From Tubiluchus corallicola (Eukaryota; Priapulida; Priapulimorpha; Priapulimorphida; Tubiluchidae), in the NCBI GenBank assembly GCA_030141605.1, contig JAQGDQ010000026.1, positions 372,001-436,000 of the forward strand: 64,000 nt of DNA, written 5' to 3'. The notes below the pieces were generated by a model. That model was not told the DNA's origin, did no database searches, and saw only the letters and a list, made by a program, of their open reading frames with translations. This document shows positions 1 to 13,063 of the stretch, in pieces. Every line of letters starts with the position of its first letter. The stretch's first letter is position 1. The position numbers were made by a program, and so were the translations under genes.

Positions 1-969
1 TTTTCTATAAGATTATTGTTTAAAATGACAAATTAAGCTTTCCACATAAGTGTAAATCATCTGCTCACTTAAATCTTTTTTAAGCTGCTTTAGTGCATTG
101 TACAGTTGATTTTCTATGCCTTATTATATTTCTTGTTGCTTTACTGAATTAGCAAATTTTATAATAATATGAAGCCTGTTGCATAAGTATGTTAAACTAG
201 TGAAACTTTAATCGTAAAATAGTACAATTGTTTGTTTTCCTTTTTGTAAAAATGAAACATTGATCTTTATTTTCACTTAATATTAAATTTATTTAGCAGG
301 ATTTGAAAAATATACAACGTTCATATAAAGTAATGAATAGGAGAAAGACTTGATAAGGTAAAAATAGTCACATGCATGCATGTAATTTACTAGGCCTATC
401 TTATTGACGATAACCGTCGATAAAATTAATAAAGCAGTCACACCGATTACACAAAACTATGACCCTTTTTCAGTATTTGCTAGTGTCAGATTTGCGATGT
501 TACAATTCTAACATGAAACACACCTAATTTCCCTTGGAAAATCATTAACAATATCAATATCATCATCATCTTCGCAAACAGAATTGGTAGCCATATTGAA
601 ATAAATAATTTTTGCTACAGACCTGGCATTTTATACTTTGATTTATGCCCGATAGATGGCAGAAAAAAGCTAGTAATTCATATTCATATCTATGAGCAAG
701 CTCTCAGACAGCCGCAGTTCTGCGAGCATTTAACACGCATAACCGAGACCGCCACCTTTTAAAAGTTCGACTTTTGACTTTTGAATACCCTTGCCCAAAA
801 ATATAAAGAGACCTTCATTTACAGAAGTGTACAAATCGTGGCTGATCATAGCATCGTGTGTCGCACACCCTAGTAATTATTAACAAACATGCCATAATCT
901 TTTGACTCGCTTTGAAGTACTGATTGTAACCGATAAAAATCGATTACAATTACTAACGAGCGATGCATT

Positions 970-1190
970 TGCACGATTGTAGTAACGTTTGGTACAAGTA
1001 AGTTTGGTACAGATAACTTTGGTAGGAGGAAATTTTGGTACTGGAAAAATTTTGTATTAGAAATTTTGGTAATGGGAAAATTTCGCATTGGAAATTTTTG
1101 GTACGTAGTAATTTTGGTACAGGTAAATTTGGCACTGTCATCTTTAGGTACAAGTAATTTTTGGTACTAGGAAAATGTGGTACGAGGAAA
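970..1190. repeat. Degenerate TTTGGTAC-type tandem array
   Basis: About twelve imperfect units around TTTTGGTAC(A/T)(A/G)G, spaced 15-22 bp, form a minisatellite. They create spurious repetitive ORFs on both strands. Confidence 0.8.
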
Positions 1191-1280
1191 AAAATGCACC
1201 CTGGAATGTTTGGCTTTAGCTTTGGTTTATTAACATCTATTAGTACACAAAAAGACATTCATACATAAAAGCAACAAGCA

Positions 1281-1357
1281 CCGCGCCCGACATGTTCCTG
1301 TTTTCTAGAAATAGGAGGTATAAGTTTTACGAAAAACGGGCAAAAAAGTTCATATAT
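1281..1357. repeat. Dispersed repeat, copy 1
   Basis: About 77 bp starting CCGCGCCCGACATGTTCCTG matches the stretch at 2345-2424 with about ten differences; both contain AGAAATAGGAGGTATAAGTT and end near an AT-rich run. No terminal inverted repeats were seen, so the element type is unknown. Confidence 0.8.
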
Positions 1358-1395
1358 ATATATATTATATATGGTCCAATATATATATATATATA
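1352..1395. repeat. (AT)n microsatellite
   Basis: Two AT runs are broken by TATATGGTCCA. The tract directly follows dispersed-repeat copy 1. Confidence 0.95.
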
Positions 1396-2019
1396 CTGGA
1401 AAATATATACGGAAAAGAAAGCATTTATATAATTTTGTCTGTATAAAATAATTGTTTCAACTAGAAAATAAAGAAGTTTATTCAGTATTGAAGAAATTTG
1501 GTACTAAGAAGTGTGGTTTAATAAAAAGTTCAAAAAACATTAACAGTGCGTGGCAGGCTAAAAATTTACCCGTGATTATCCCGCCCATATATATTTGAGA
1601 ATTCTTTCGCAGTAAAAAATGAAAGGTTTCCAACTCACCATGCAAATTTTCGAAAAGCCCTGCAATTTATTTTTCCAGGAAAAATGATCACTCTCTGCGT
1701 TTTTTACAAAAATTATCAAACTGATATAAGAACAGGGCAGCGACGGCCGATGATCCATTCGTTCACAATTCTGTTTAGGGTCTACTATGCTCATGACTGT
1801 GACTATAGTAGTTTTATACTTCAGTTTTTCTCACCATTGTTTTTATCTGCTGTGTTGCTGTTTTTTTACGTGCTAGTATCAATTTATGTGTTAATAATAT
1901 AAACAAAAAAAATTCCCAAAAACTTGTTTATTAGTTTTAGTAATTCCATGTGACTTTTTTCTCTTTTCATCCTTTCTTATTCGTTTGAAAGTGAACTACA
2001 ACGGTAGTTCAAAATGTTT

Positions 2020-2150
2020 GCTCCTCTTGGTGGAGGCATCCTAAAATGCGTCCCACATCATCGTGTAGCCATGTTCCCTCTCCTTTGTAACGGTGGCAGC
2101 GTCCTAAAAGGTGCACATTGTGTAGCCGTGTTCCTCCTCTTCTCAAAAAA
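2020..2150. repeat. Two-copy degenerate tandem repeat
   Basis: Two head-to-tail units share GGTGG-AGGC/CAGCG, TCCTAAAA, CACAT-TGTGTAGCC and GTGTTCC-type blocks at a spacing of about 60 bp. No reading frame is kept. Confidence 0.6.
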
Positions 2151-2344
2151 CTACATATCTCCTTCCTAGAGTCACACGAGGCTCAGCTAGAGCGTGTTTT
2201 CTACGTGGTATTTGGTCAAAATTTCGAAAAAATCGAGAGTTGGGTTGAGGAAAACGTCCGTTGCGGGAAACCATGGCCCTGCTGCGAATTTTAAATATGC
2301 CTATAACACCCACCGTTGAAAGGGTTGCTCAACCAGTATAGGTC

Positions 2345-2424
2345 CCGCGCCCGACACGTCCCCGTTCTTTAGAAATAGGAGGTATAAGTTTTGTGAAAAA
2401 CGGGTGAAAACGGTCATTTATATA
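2345..2424. repeat. Dispersed repeat, copy 2
   Basis: This is the direct-orientation partner of 1281-1357, about 1.06 kb away. The segments after each copy (AT tract in copy 1, TTTATATACC in copy 2) differ. Confidence 0.8.
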
Positions 2425-2519
2425 CCACCGAAATTAATTCTTCTTTTTCCTCCTCTTCTGTTGCTCTAAATATCTATTGTAGACACAGAGCCTCTATCCT
2501 TTATTAGAGCACCCACTCA

Positions 2520-2844
2520 GGCCCACGGTTTCCTGCCTGCATCTAAAAAGTTCAACTCCTGTGATGCTATTGTTGGGTTTGGTCTTTGTGTTCATGATAC
2601 CCAAGTTGTTTTTGGTTTGCGTGGAGGTCATTTAGTAGGTTTCAGTGCCTCGTTTAATGCTAATCTTACTGGTGTTGTTTCTGACAATCTCACAAAATGT
2701 CCTATCCATCTTAGCATTATAATTATGATTTTAGTGCTTCATTGTTCTTCTTTGGTTCTGTTATACAGCTGCTCATTTGAAGTGATATACGGCAATTTTA
2801 TTATAAGATATTTATATTATAAATACAATGATTTTATGGGATAA
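2520..2844 (+). other. Protein-like open frame, unidentified
   Basis: The plus frame around 2530-2844 reads smoothly for about 100 codons (for example CDAIVGFGLCVHDTQVVFG), then turns into low-complexity AT-rich sequence. There are no splice sites or neighbours to support a gene. It may be the remnant of a mobile element. Confidence 0.2.
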
Positions 2845-3340
2845 TTGAACACAATAAAATACATGTGTGGCTGAATGAGAAAGCCTTTCCGTCTTTTTCT
2901 GAACTGTTCAAATAAATTTGTCGTATGAAAATGCGTTGAGAATTTTTAATTCTGCACGGCGTTGACCATATCATACACCAATTTTTAATGTATCATCTCA
3001 AACACCTCGGGCCAAAACGCTTTTCTTGGAAAAAACGACGTTATAATTACTGGTGTATATTCACATATTTGTAATTCACTGGTTCACATTGATATAAAAA
3101 TGCCATGACATATCGAGGATTTCGCTTATGACAAAGAGGAGAAAATAAAAGAGAAAATAATTGCGCAGAATGCATTGACTTATTTAATTAAAATTGCACT
3201 CGTGTTACAACGCAATTTCGGGCTAATATTACTGTCTAACTGGCAAAGCAGTACAACAAATATTCTGCGCAAAATTGATATTTGTGGGTTATTCGTTTAC
3301 GAAGTAAGTCTATAAACATATTCGTTTCTTCGGTGACATG

Positions 3341-3341
3341 G

Positions 3342-3382
<41 letters not shown>

Positions 3383-3479
3383 GTTGCTGTTGTTCTCGTT
3401 GCTGATGTGGTCGTCGTCGTTGTTTTGTCGTCGTCGTCGTTGTTGTTTTGTCGTCGTCGTCGTCGTCGTCGTCGTCGCC
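3341..3479. repeat. Compound trinucleotide microsatellite (CTG)n/(GTC)n
   Basis: A CTG run (about 3349-3377) and a GTC run (3407-3478) with interruptions form a compound array. All six frames are open across it, giving artificial poly-Leu, poly-Ala, poly-Gln and poly-Asp ORFs. No gene structure surrounds it. Confidence 0.95.
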
Positions 3480-5840
3480 CACCGTCAGACGGCATAGACT
3501 ACGACTATAAGAAAATAACGCATCTGCTTTTCATCTGAGCGATTTTCAGTTCAATGTCGCGGTCGTTTCATGAGCATCAACTGCAATTCAATTTTTTAAG
3601 CACTCTTTTATAATTTATGCCTTTCCGGCAATAAAAATTGCCTTTTCCTTTAAGAAGTGCTTAAGTAATGTGTACTTCAAGCTACAATCAAAAACATATG
3701 CGGACGTGAAATCATAGACCGCGCAAAGTAAGCAGCAAGGACAAAATGGTACCTCGTGAAAATTGTTTTGTCTTCATTGATTGATATCTGGATTTTCCAC
3801 ATAGGTGAGGCGTTTTTGCTGCGCCCTGGCTTTTATTTTGAAGGTTAAGTACGCGGCAGTTTCATTTGCATGGCCTAAATTTTTCAAGCAGTGAAAGTGA
3901 AAATGAAAAGGTCATCAAACACACATCGCTGGTGAAATGGCGCAACCTTGTGGAGTCGTGAGCTTTCTTTGCGTTCACATAATAACCGTAATAGGTATTC
4001 ACTGCAAAGAAAGTTCTTCAATAATTAGTGTACATGCGCTTTTAACATGTCACCTTGCCTCGTGCACCTAATCTATAACAAGACTGTAACGCGGCAGACA
4101 TGCCAGGGTTCAGAGAGAGCGGATTTTACCTCACGAATACGATCGGAAAAATATACGTATTTTATGGAAAAGAAAAAATCTAGTTGTAAGTTTTATATTT
4201 TGTTTTTGCCGAACTTTTAAAACAGCATTTCCAAAACAAAAAATTTTTCTTTTCCAACATTTACTGGTCTAAATGAAAAAGAAACTGAACTTTTGATGTT
4301 TCTTTATTTACGTAACTTAGAAAGCAACCCTGACTTAAATCAACTAGATTTTAGCTTATGGGAGAACGTCGAAACTACACTATAAGATCAACTGCTCAGT
4401 AATCTTCAGTTGATGTGATCTGGTTTTACTAATTAAAAAAAAATCATCTTCATGAAAGTTCCAAATAATTCACGTTATTTATCTGTTACCAATGCAAACA
4501 TTTTAAATTGAAATAAATACAAACCGTTGGGAATAGATTTGCCACAACATTTACCATTTATCAACAAAAATTCAGCAACGTTAAAAAACTTACAAATTAA
4601 TTTTGTGTTAATAATTCTGCTTACGTCATTAGAAAACTCTAAACAGGTTGCTCATTGCGTATTCGTTTTCTATACATATACAAGACGTTGCCTCCTTTCA
4701 TTTTTACTTATTGGTACTTACTGGTAACTACCCAACGCAATCGTGCTTATCTGAGATGTAACAATAGTCGGATATATTATTGGCACAAAACTATGAAGCA
4801 AGCTGTTGTACATTGTTAGTAATGCGACGCATTAATTTAGTTAGTTACTTAATGCACTCATTCGGGTTGATTAAACTATGCAATTATCGTTAACCAGTAG
4901 TAACTAATTATTTACGAGCAGACTTGTTTACGAGTACGTTTTCAGGAAATATTACGTCACTAAGATGTTACCCACCGCACTTGTTTACGAATAAATTTTC
5001 AGGAATGTTACGTCACGTGAAAAATGTCTAACATGTCGTTACCCAGTCATTTACTTGTTTACAAAGTCACGTGTGGAATTTTTTGCGGGAGACTAACCGA
5101 AAACCTGTTTGGGCGATGTATTAGTAACAATATTCTAATGTCAGATAAGCGTATTTTTCCTGACTTGCGCAAAGATACCCCGCACGAAATGCAGTTGGTT
5201 TTGTTTTTGTCTCAAGAAAAATGAAAGGTTGGTCAAGATTAATGTAAAATAGAGTCGTTTCTATTCTGGTTGTTATTCAGAAGTGCTTTCTCGCTGAATA
5301 TCATCATTATTTGTTCGTAGGCCTGCATTTGTTCGAATCAACGTGTAAAGGCCTAACTGCTCACTATTAACAACATTTTTTACTTACAATTTACTAAAGA
5401 ATGAAGGTTAGACATCGCACAGCGGATCACGTACATCTAAGGCTACACTATACGGCTACGTAAATTCCTATCTGACACTAGTGCTAAGTATCGTCGTGAC
5501 CTACATTGAATATCGAATTGGTGAATAGATCGCCTTCTTAATTCGCATAAAATTAAATAGCCTTACAGCGGCACTCAAGGTCAAGCTTTTGACTCGACTG
5601 ATAACTGTCAGGCCTAGGAGCTTGCTGAGCGCAGTTAGTTGCAGGTCTTCAAGGAGCACCGCAAGGAACATTATAACTGTGATCACCTGTGATCAGAGTG
5701 ACACATTTATAGCTGTAAGCTATTCGTGGAAGTTGCAAGAAGCAAAGTGCGGATTACCCTAGATCGCTTCAAAGAAAGGCCTGGAAGATTCTACAACTAA
5801 GTCATTGTCCTGCCCGCTGTTCTCATGACTTCTCGTAATC
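3480..5840. other. Intergenic, upstream of the P450 gene
   Basis: Nothing recognisable is present: short chance ORFs and no transposon ends. The P450 promoter and any 5' UTR exon must lie here, but no TATA box or initiator stands out. Confidence 0.5.
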
Positions 5841-8800
5841 ATGAATACAATCATAACCCCTCAGTTGTTGTTTCGATACCCACTTCACCCGGATTGTATA
5901 CTGGTGCTATTATGCTTGGCGTTATCTATAATATGGTTCGCACTAAAAAAGCGATGGCGCCTCGTACCAGGACCAAGAGGTCTTCCTGTTTTTGGAAATC
6001 TTCTGCAGCTAGGAACTCATCCTCATCTTGTGTTGAAGGAGCTCAGTCGTCAGTACGGTCCTCTGTTTGAGATTCGGATGGGATCTGTGTCTGCAGTGGT
6101 GCTCGGTGATCTTCGGCTGATACGATCTGTTTTTAGTAAAATTGACACTGCATGGCGTCCAAGTTTGTTCCTCATTAACCATGTTCATCAAGGAAATAAA
6201 GGTAAGAGCATTACTTCACTTTTAATTACTCAAAGTTATGCTTTCAATTTTATTTTTCATAAATTTATTTTGTTTAGTTAAAGTTGTTACGTAAAAATGA
6301 AAAGTGTGGTTTTGGCTGTTGAATTTTCCCTTATTTAACAAGACTAGCACAAAGTTGTATTCGAAGTTTAAGATAAAGCGTTAAGAGAAATTAAAGAGGC
6401 ACATGTATTTGTTTTGCAATCGCTTTTCTATCGTATATGATGAGCCTAGTACTGTATTAAGTTGTATCGTGCAAACAAATGAAATTAAGTTAGGAAGAGT
6501 ACCAATAATCTGAAAGGCTTTTTGAAAAAACATAGTAGCTGTAATGATTAGTTGTCTAAGAAACAAATGCAAGCCTCCCTTTCAAACTATGGGCAATCTG
6601 TCGTTGTGCTTGAAGACAGTGAAAAAGAAGAATGAATGGAAGTAAAAGACACTGGACTAAATGTAGGTAGAACTATAGCTCAAGGAAAGTCATTGTTTTT
6701 AACGGTATCACAGAGGCAGCGTGGCCATTTTGACATAGTTACACACATGCATAACTGGTCAGTTAACTGACTTTTAAACAATACTGAAATTTAGAAATAG
6801 AAGAGGGCAGATAGGGTTTAATTAGTCTGAGACGTTTATTGCATTTAGACTAATAGTTTGGACTTGGAGATCCTGTTACTTGAGTGCTATCGCTGCACAA
6901 TGAAACGCTTTTGGAGGAATTCTAAGAACGATTAATTTTGCAAGAAAACTAATGCAGTGAAATTACATTCCAATTTAGGATATAAGTCACATTCCAATTT
7001 AGGATATGAAATCATATTCCAATTTAGGACATGAAATCATATTCCAATTTAGGATATGAAGTCATAGTCCAATTTAGGATACTGTAAAAATAATATATTT
7101 TAAGAAATTCTGTGGTTTGAAGGCAGCTTTAAAAATAAGCAGAATAACTGATTAAATGATGTTCGTTATACAGGTTCAGAAGTCTAAAATTTGACAAGTG
7201 CACTCAAAATCTGAACTTTGATACATTTTCACTGTAATTAAAATTATGCAGTGTAAGTGTTATGGATAATGTATATGATTAGTATAATTTCATGCTTTTC
7301 ATATTTTTGTGTTTGCCTATTTTAATGTATAGGAACTGTAGACTACTTACTGTGACAGTGACAAATCGCTTTTTGTAATTAACCTGAGCCCTTCTGTAAA
7401 GAAAGAATTAAGAATGATGAGCTACCTCGAGTGATTCTTACTGTAAAGCCGGTGTTATACCTGCAGACTGTCCTTGACCGAGATAACTCGCTCATTGGCA
7501 ATCGCTCAACTTCAAGCGACCTCTACTCGTAACGTAGGATTCTAAATAAACAAAAAGTGAATGTTACTCTAGATTGTTGCAGATATAACACACGTAGCAA
7601 AACCAAACGAGAGTTTGGCGATCGTCAATGACTCGTATGACTTCTAAGCTCTGTAAAAGTTAAGCAATAACAAGGTCTATAGAAGCAAGAATATAAAATA
7701 CACATGACCTTGCTAAAGTGCCTGTTGAAAATACCAACTATTTTTTCTCTGGTATGGTCATTAATTATTATGTAAATTTCGCGCATATCTGTAAGTCTGT
7801 AAGGTCATCGGTTCTTGTTCAGTAAATATGTATATGTATAAGTTAAACGAACAATGAATGGTCAATTACAACTGCTGGTATTTTTCTTGGAGTTTTGAAA
7901 TATTTTTCATATTTTTGCCGAGGTATACCTGCTTTCGTGATTTGTAGAGTAAAAGTGCATAACAAGCTTGAAATGTACGCCTGTGTCAGGCACTCCTGTA
8001 TGCCGGGAGCGAAAGCAACGTTAAAAGAGATGAACATCATGATCAATCACTTGTAAAATCAGGACTACATCAAGAATTGTGCAAATAACAAAGCATGCAA
8101 AATTGTGATGGTGTTGATGCATTTTAAATTATTAGAAACTTTAATGGAATACACTGGTATATATTTCAACACTTTTCTGTTCAGAATACCGAATTATCAA
8201 AATTGACATACTGTTCGCCTTTAATGATTTTGGTTGCATGTTATTAATTTTAACAGCACCTATACTCTGGGTTATCTGTATTACGGGTTTAACGGATCTG
8301 CCTCAGAAAAATAAGTTAATCTCAAAAACTTAATGATTTTTTTACATCATAGGCGGTGTTTCTATGTCCAATGGCAGAGAATGGAAGAAAAACAGGCAAT
8401 TCTTGTTGAGAGCCATCAGCCGTTTTTGGTTTACAAGCGGCAAAAGCTTACTGCAAGTCAGAGTTCAGGAAGAAATCCAAACCTTTCTCCGCCACTTAGA
8501 AGCAACCAGTGGTGCTTCTTTCGACCCGAAGACCTTGTGCACGTCCAGCGTGGCCAACATTATGGCGGACTACGTATTTGGTGTTCAGTACGACTACGAA
8601 AATCCTGTGTTCCAGAAGTATGTCAGTGAAATGCAAGAGGGTTTCAAGCTTATGTCGCACCTTCAACTACTCAACTTTATTCCAATATTTAGGTACTTGC
8701 CGTTTTCCAGAGGTCCAGTTAAGCGACTGGACGTTACTAAAGCTGAAGCCCACGACTTCTTCTACCAGCACGTCCAACGACATGTTCAATCTTTTGATAG

Positions 8801-10069
8801 CAGCGAGTCGAGGGATGTTATCGATGAATATTTAAAAGACATGTTGAAACAAAGACTACAAGACAACGGGAAAGGAATACATTTAACAAAAGGTACAAAA
8901 AATTGCCAATCAGACAAATAGAAACTTTAAAATATGAACTATGTACACATACGCAAGCCAAAAAAATATTTTGCTGCGGTGTAAAATGATTCCATTCGTT
9001 CAGCAAAATATTTATATTACTGTGTAGTTTTATGATGAGATATAATTTTTGTACGTATTCATTAAGCAAGTAAAATAATTACTTTTTGATAGATCTATAC
9101 CATTCGTCCTGTCAAGTGCAATGCACAATCTGTGGTTTGGGATTATTATGTTCTTTCTAGTACCATGACAAATGTTTCCAATTGTTGTGAGTAATTATAC
9201 CTGGAGTTTGTTGTATTTTTAGACGATAAACTGCTACCCTTGATTGGGGACATCTTTGGATCAGGTTTCGTTACCGTATCTCATACGCTGCTCTGGGCTT
9301 TTCTATATCTTGCACTACATCCCGACGTCCAAGAAAGGATTCGAAAAGAAATTGCAGAAATACTAGGTACGGAAAACCTTCCACAGTTTACAGACTTGAA
9401 AAGGTTACCTTACACCGCTGCCACGTTACACGAAGTGTTGAGGTACAGATGCGTCGTACCGTTAGGAGTTCCACACACAAATATCAAAGACATCTACGTA
9501 AGAGACTACCTGATTCCAAAAGGAACGCTCATCCTGCCTTTACAACATGCAGTTCTTACGAGTCCTGATCACTGGAAGCATCCAGGGCGATTTGACCCTG
9601 GTAATTTTCTGGATGAGGAAGGAAATCTCTCAGTATCACCCGCGTTTATACCGTTTTCGACAGGTAATTTTTAGCTGAAGATTCATTTTTTGCTTCGTTT
9701 TGTATTGTATTAAGTAACTAATGTCATTTTTAACATCTCTTGTTATAACCTTTTTATAAATGAGCATTCATAATAATTTTGTGTTACAGAGCTAAATTTT
9801 ACAAATGACTATCGAAGATACGAAATCGGCTCCTTTTTTAATAAATTACCCTGAACAATAATTGTGTTAACGAATGTTGTTTATTTATAGGGAAGAGGAT
9901 TTGTCCTGGTCGACACATTGTCTTTTACGAGCTATTTCTCTTCTTGGCGAGTACTTTGCAACGTTATATAATAAAAATGCCAGATGGAATTAGTCCACCT
10001 GATACTACTGGTGATATGGGAGTTACACTAAGCCCGCCTGCTTACGAAATACGCTGCGTCAAGCGGTAG
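5841..10069 (+). CDS. Cytochrome P450, CYP2-clan-like, complete, four exons
   Basis: Exons 5841-6201, 8353-8892, 9223-9663 and 9891-10069 join, all at phase 1, into a 506-aa protein, the usual length for a microsomal P450. Visible features are a membrane anchor (about residues 19-35), the proline hinge PGPRGLPVFGN (43-53), the C-helix WKKNR (131-135), ExxR as EVLR (371-374), a PERF-like PGRF (421-424) and the heme loop FSTGKRICPG (445-454) with Cys452 as thiolate ligand. P450s of this type are ER-bound monooxygenases fed by P450 reductase. Donors are GTAAGAG, GTACAA and GTAATT; acceptors end in TAG. The I-helix reads FGSGFVTVSHT (312-322): Thr318 is kept, but the normal Glu/Asp is Val317. The start was chosen because it lies directly before the anchor; an ATG at 5825 is out of frame. 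No premature stop is seen. The substrate and exact CYP family cannot be told. Confidence 0.93.
6965..7081. repeat. 24-25 bp tandem repeat in P450 intron 1
   Basis: About five copies of a unit with core TTCCAATTTAGGATATGAA are arranged head to tail, with a few substitutions between copies. It is a minisatellite wholly inside intron 1 of the P450 gene. No coding potential is seen. Confidence 0.9.
9891..10069 (+). CDS. P450 terminal exon (heme-ligand exon)
   Basis: This short last exon follows the acceptor TTATTTATAG. Its first two bases complete Gly448 of the heme loop, and it then encodes KRICPGRH and the C-terminal part of the protein, ending at TAG 10067-10069. The heme-binding signature is split by the last intron between its Gly and the following Lys. 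AATAAA hexamers at 10747 and 10852 are possible polyadenylation signals, but the 3' end is not otherwise defined. Confidence 0.9.
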
Positions 10070-11775
10070 CATACTATATGTATTAGTAACATTGATGTAA
10101 ATGTCTCATTTAGATGACTAGTCACCTAAAGGAAGCCTGTCCTGTAACTACACAATTGTGAATGTTACATTAAAAATGGCGTGGAAAGACCGTCGAGCTC
10201 ATTTTTATCATTATCACATTATGAGTTGTTTTTAGTAGTGATGGGATCAGATTTACCAATTATAGTTACGATACTGGTGTAACGTTTATGACTAATGACA
10301 ACATGAAAATGTGTTATTTTTTATATTTTTACCTATCCGATTACAGTTTCGGAATATGAGCCGGTGTATAAGTTAAAGCGTTGTTGTTGTTGATCTTTAT
10401 TTTTTAGCTGTTTACTATTTTCTTGTGTATCAGAATGTCTGTCTATGTCAACGAATTATTGCTAACACAATGCTTAATCCAAAACTACATTTCCTAAGTT
10501 TACTACTTTAAACCGTCGGTTCAGTTTAATATCTTGTAAAATTAAATTTACCCGGCTTTACTGTTTACTCACTTATACTTTAATTATTTATTTGTTGTGA
10601 TTTGCTTGTTAGTTCATGCATGCTGTATTCATTGTATGTTTTTATTATTCATATATGTGTTTTTCAGAAAACCTTTATGTGATACATTGTATATTGCATA
10701 TTGCATATAAATATTTTTCTAATTTTCAGTTCACCATCATGGACATAATAAATATTTCTTGTCAGAATACCTTGCATAACTGAAAAAAAAATGTCTGTGA
10801 CGAAACACTTTTTCTGAAAATTTAAGTGATATTTCAGGTTCTGATTTGGAGAATAAAACTAGAAAATTTATACACAGAAACATCATGCGCGTAATTCAAT
10901 TGTGTTATTGAATTAGGCCTAATAACAAAATGTATGTCCAGTCCACGTTGCCTCAAACATAATTATAATATTCCTACTAACTATATCTATCTATAAGATA
11001 AGAGATAGATAAAATAATCTTTATTTACCATTATACTGAATAACAGTAAATACGTGTTAACTGCAAGATGAGACAGTTAACACGCCAGTAATTTATCACA
11101 AGTAAAGACTGATATTTTGGTAAATATTAAAACAATCTCTTATTCCATGCAGGTGATGGTACAAAATGAACTATAGTGTACTACAGCTGTGTATGTAACA
11201 AGAGTTTCTGATTTTTGTCATTATTTTACGTATTTGTTACAAAGGAGCACCCTGGTCTCCAAATTCATCAAAATTTTCTCACAAACTGACAACATGCTTT
11301 ATTCTAAGTGAAAATATAGGCAAACTACCAGAATTTAAGAATTAAATTACATTAAATGTTTATATTAACCAACTTGCTATTGCATGTGTTGAGCCTTTTT
11401 TTAAAATAACTACGTATTTTTGACCAAATGTCACATGTATAATTAATATATTCAATCTAAAATTTCCCAGGCCAATAATCTCTTAAATCAACTCCTATAC
11501 TCATTGTCTTAAAAGCACCGAGTCAATTTTTATGGATTATAACTAAATTTTCCGCAAGTTTGTTGTTCAGTTTGCAAAGATTTTTGAATAAAAAAATTGA
11601 TGTGGAAAATTGCATTATAATTATGTTGTTGTCAGTGGGGAAATTGCTTTGTTAAGATATCACACGAAATTACACCATCACTACTTAATTATGACAAAAT
11701 AATCAACAGTTACGTTAGAAGTGACTTGACAACGCAAGCCCGACGTTAAATTTTACTTTTATGTTGAAGAACAAA
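10070..11775. other. Intergenic, AT-rich
   Basis: This holds the presumed P450 3' UTR (AATAAA at 10747 and 10852) and otherwise no recognised feature. Confidence 0.5.
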
Positions 11776-11868
11776 ATGGCAGCGATTCTTGCACCGCACA
11801 TAACAGCTAAACATGTATTAGGAATACTTAATAGAGAAGTTAGCGGAAAGACACCATGGTTAACAGAG
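11776..11868 (+). CDS. Possible first coding exon of the 13-19 kb gene
   Basis: An ATG in good context (AAAATGG) opens a 31-codon stretch beginning MAAILAPHITAKHV and closing at a plausible donor, ACAGAG|GTATTC. It lies about 1.2 kb upstream of the first well supported exon of the downstream gene. The phases do not join directly: this exon ends at phase 0, while the acceptor at 13063 needs phase 2. An intermediate exon would be required; a small candidate starts near 12431. The link to the downstream gene is therefore a guess, and the stretch could be a chance ORF. Confidence 0.3.
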
Positions 11869-13063
11869 GTATTCTAATTAAACAGCTCCAACCTATAACA
11901 GGGCTTGACTATCTATATGTATAAAAAAATGTAGGCCATACTTAACTACACAGATAAACCAATGCGCGGTAATAATTAATATTTACTGTGCAGAAGATGT
12001 AGACATTGTCTACTAATGCAAAAGTGCAAATTAAGTAAATTGCTGAGCTACACGAACTGTCCATTTTCAAAAGGGCAGGTCAAGTCTACAACTAAAGTTT
12101 CTAATAATTATAGTACAAAGATTCGATTGGACGCAATAAATTTGCAAACGCCGATGTTGGAATAGGGAAACAAGGCGCTACCGGACATGCCAGTAATTTT
12201 CGGCCAGGAGTTTACTACAAACGTGAACTTGACGAGTTAAGGTAATATACAACATGTTTGATGAACAAAAAAGAGATTGAAAAGCTACAATGCTAATATT
12301 TATAAAACGAAAAATACAGAAAAAGATGATTAAGAGTTAAAATAGCAATTGAAATTTGGTGCCAAGTCCGTGGTACTTATAGACTTCCGTGTGTATTAGC
12401 CACGTTCGCTGGTTTTTGCACATCTAGGGGTATACGTACAACAGCTTATTGAATCTGTACCAGTGTTCGCATGTTAAAAAGCATTGTTACACTAGTGCAT
12501 AAACATATTTTAGCCGTAGCAATTTCGGGGAATCTTACACGAAAAGACTGGCCAGATAAGACTCATAGGCCCGTGTCACATAGAGCTGGACATAACCCGT
12601 AAGGCGTAAGCCATAAGGAAAAACTCAAAATTGAAAAATGACTGTATCAATGGTCCTCGTCGTACAGATAATCCATCTTCCGCCAAGCGCGGTTTGCCTA
12701 CCGTAAGTAGTCATCCATGATCGCGGGAGGCTCCTTATAAGCCGTTTTGTGCTAGTTCATAAGTCGCCTTAGAAAGTTACGACGTAATACACAAGTTGCG
12801 CCCTCTGTTACGATAAACCGAATAGCTATCTTTTGTTTGTCAATTAAAATATTCTTTAAGAAATACTTTACTATTTAGTGCAAACCAAATTAGCACATAT
12901 TTTCAACACAACAGTAGTGAAAAAACAGATTTTTTTACCGTACGTTACCAAGTTTGGGATACGGGATACCCCAAGTTTGAGGGGCCTTAGGCTGCAGCTT
13001 GTACTAACCTATAGGATAATCTGGCCCTTTATTGCCAAGCTACAATTATGATCACATTTTCAG

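Noticed and set aside
3282-3538. Long poly-Leu, poly-Gln, poly-Ala and poly-Asp open frames
   Set aside because: They are products of the CTG/GTC microsatellite, open in every frame and strand, with no gene structure around them.
6965-7081. CRISPR-like array
   Set aside because: The units are contiguous, without unique spacers, in a eukaryotic intron; it is a minisatellite.
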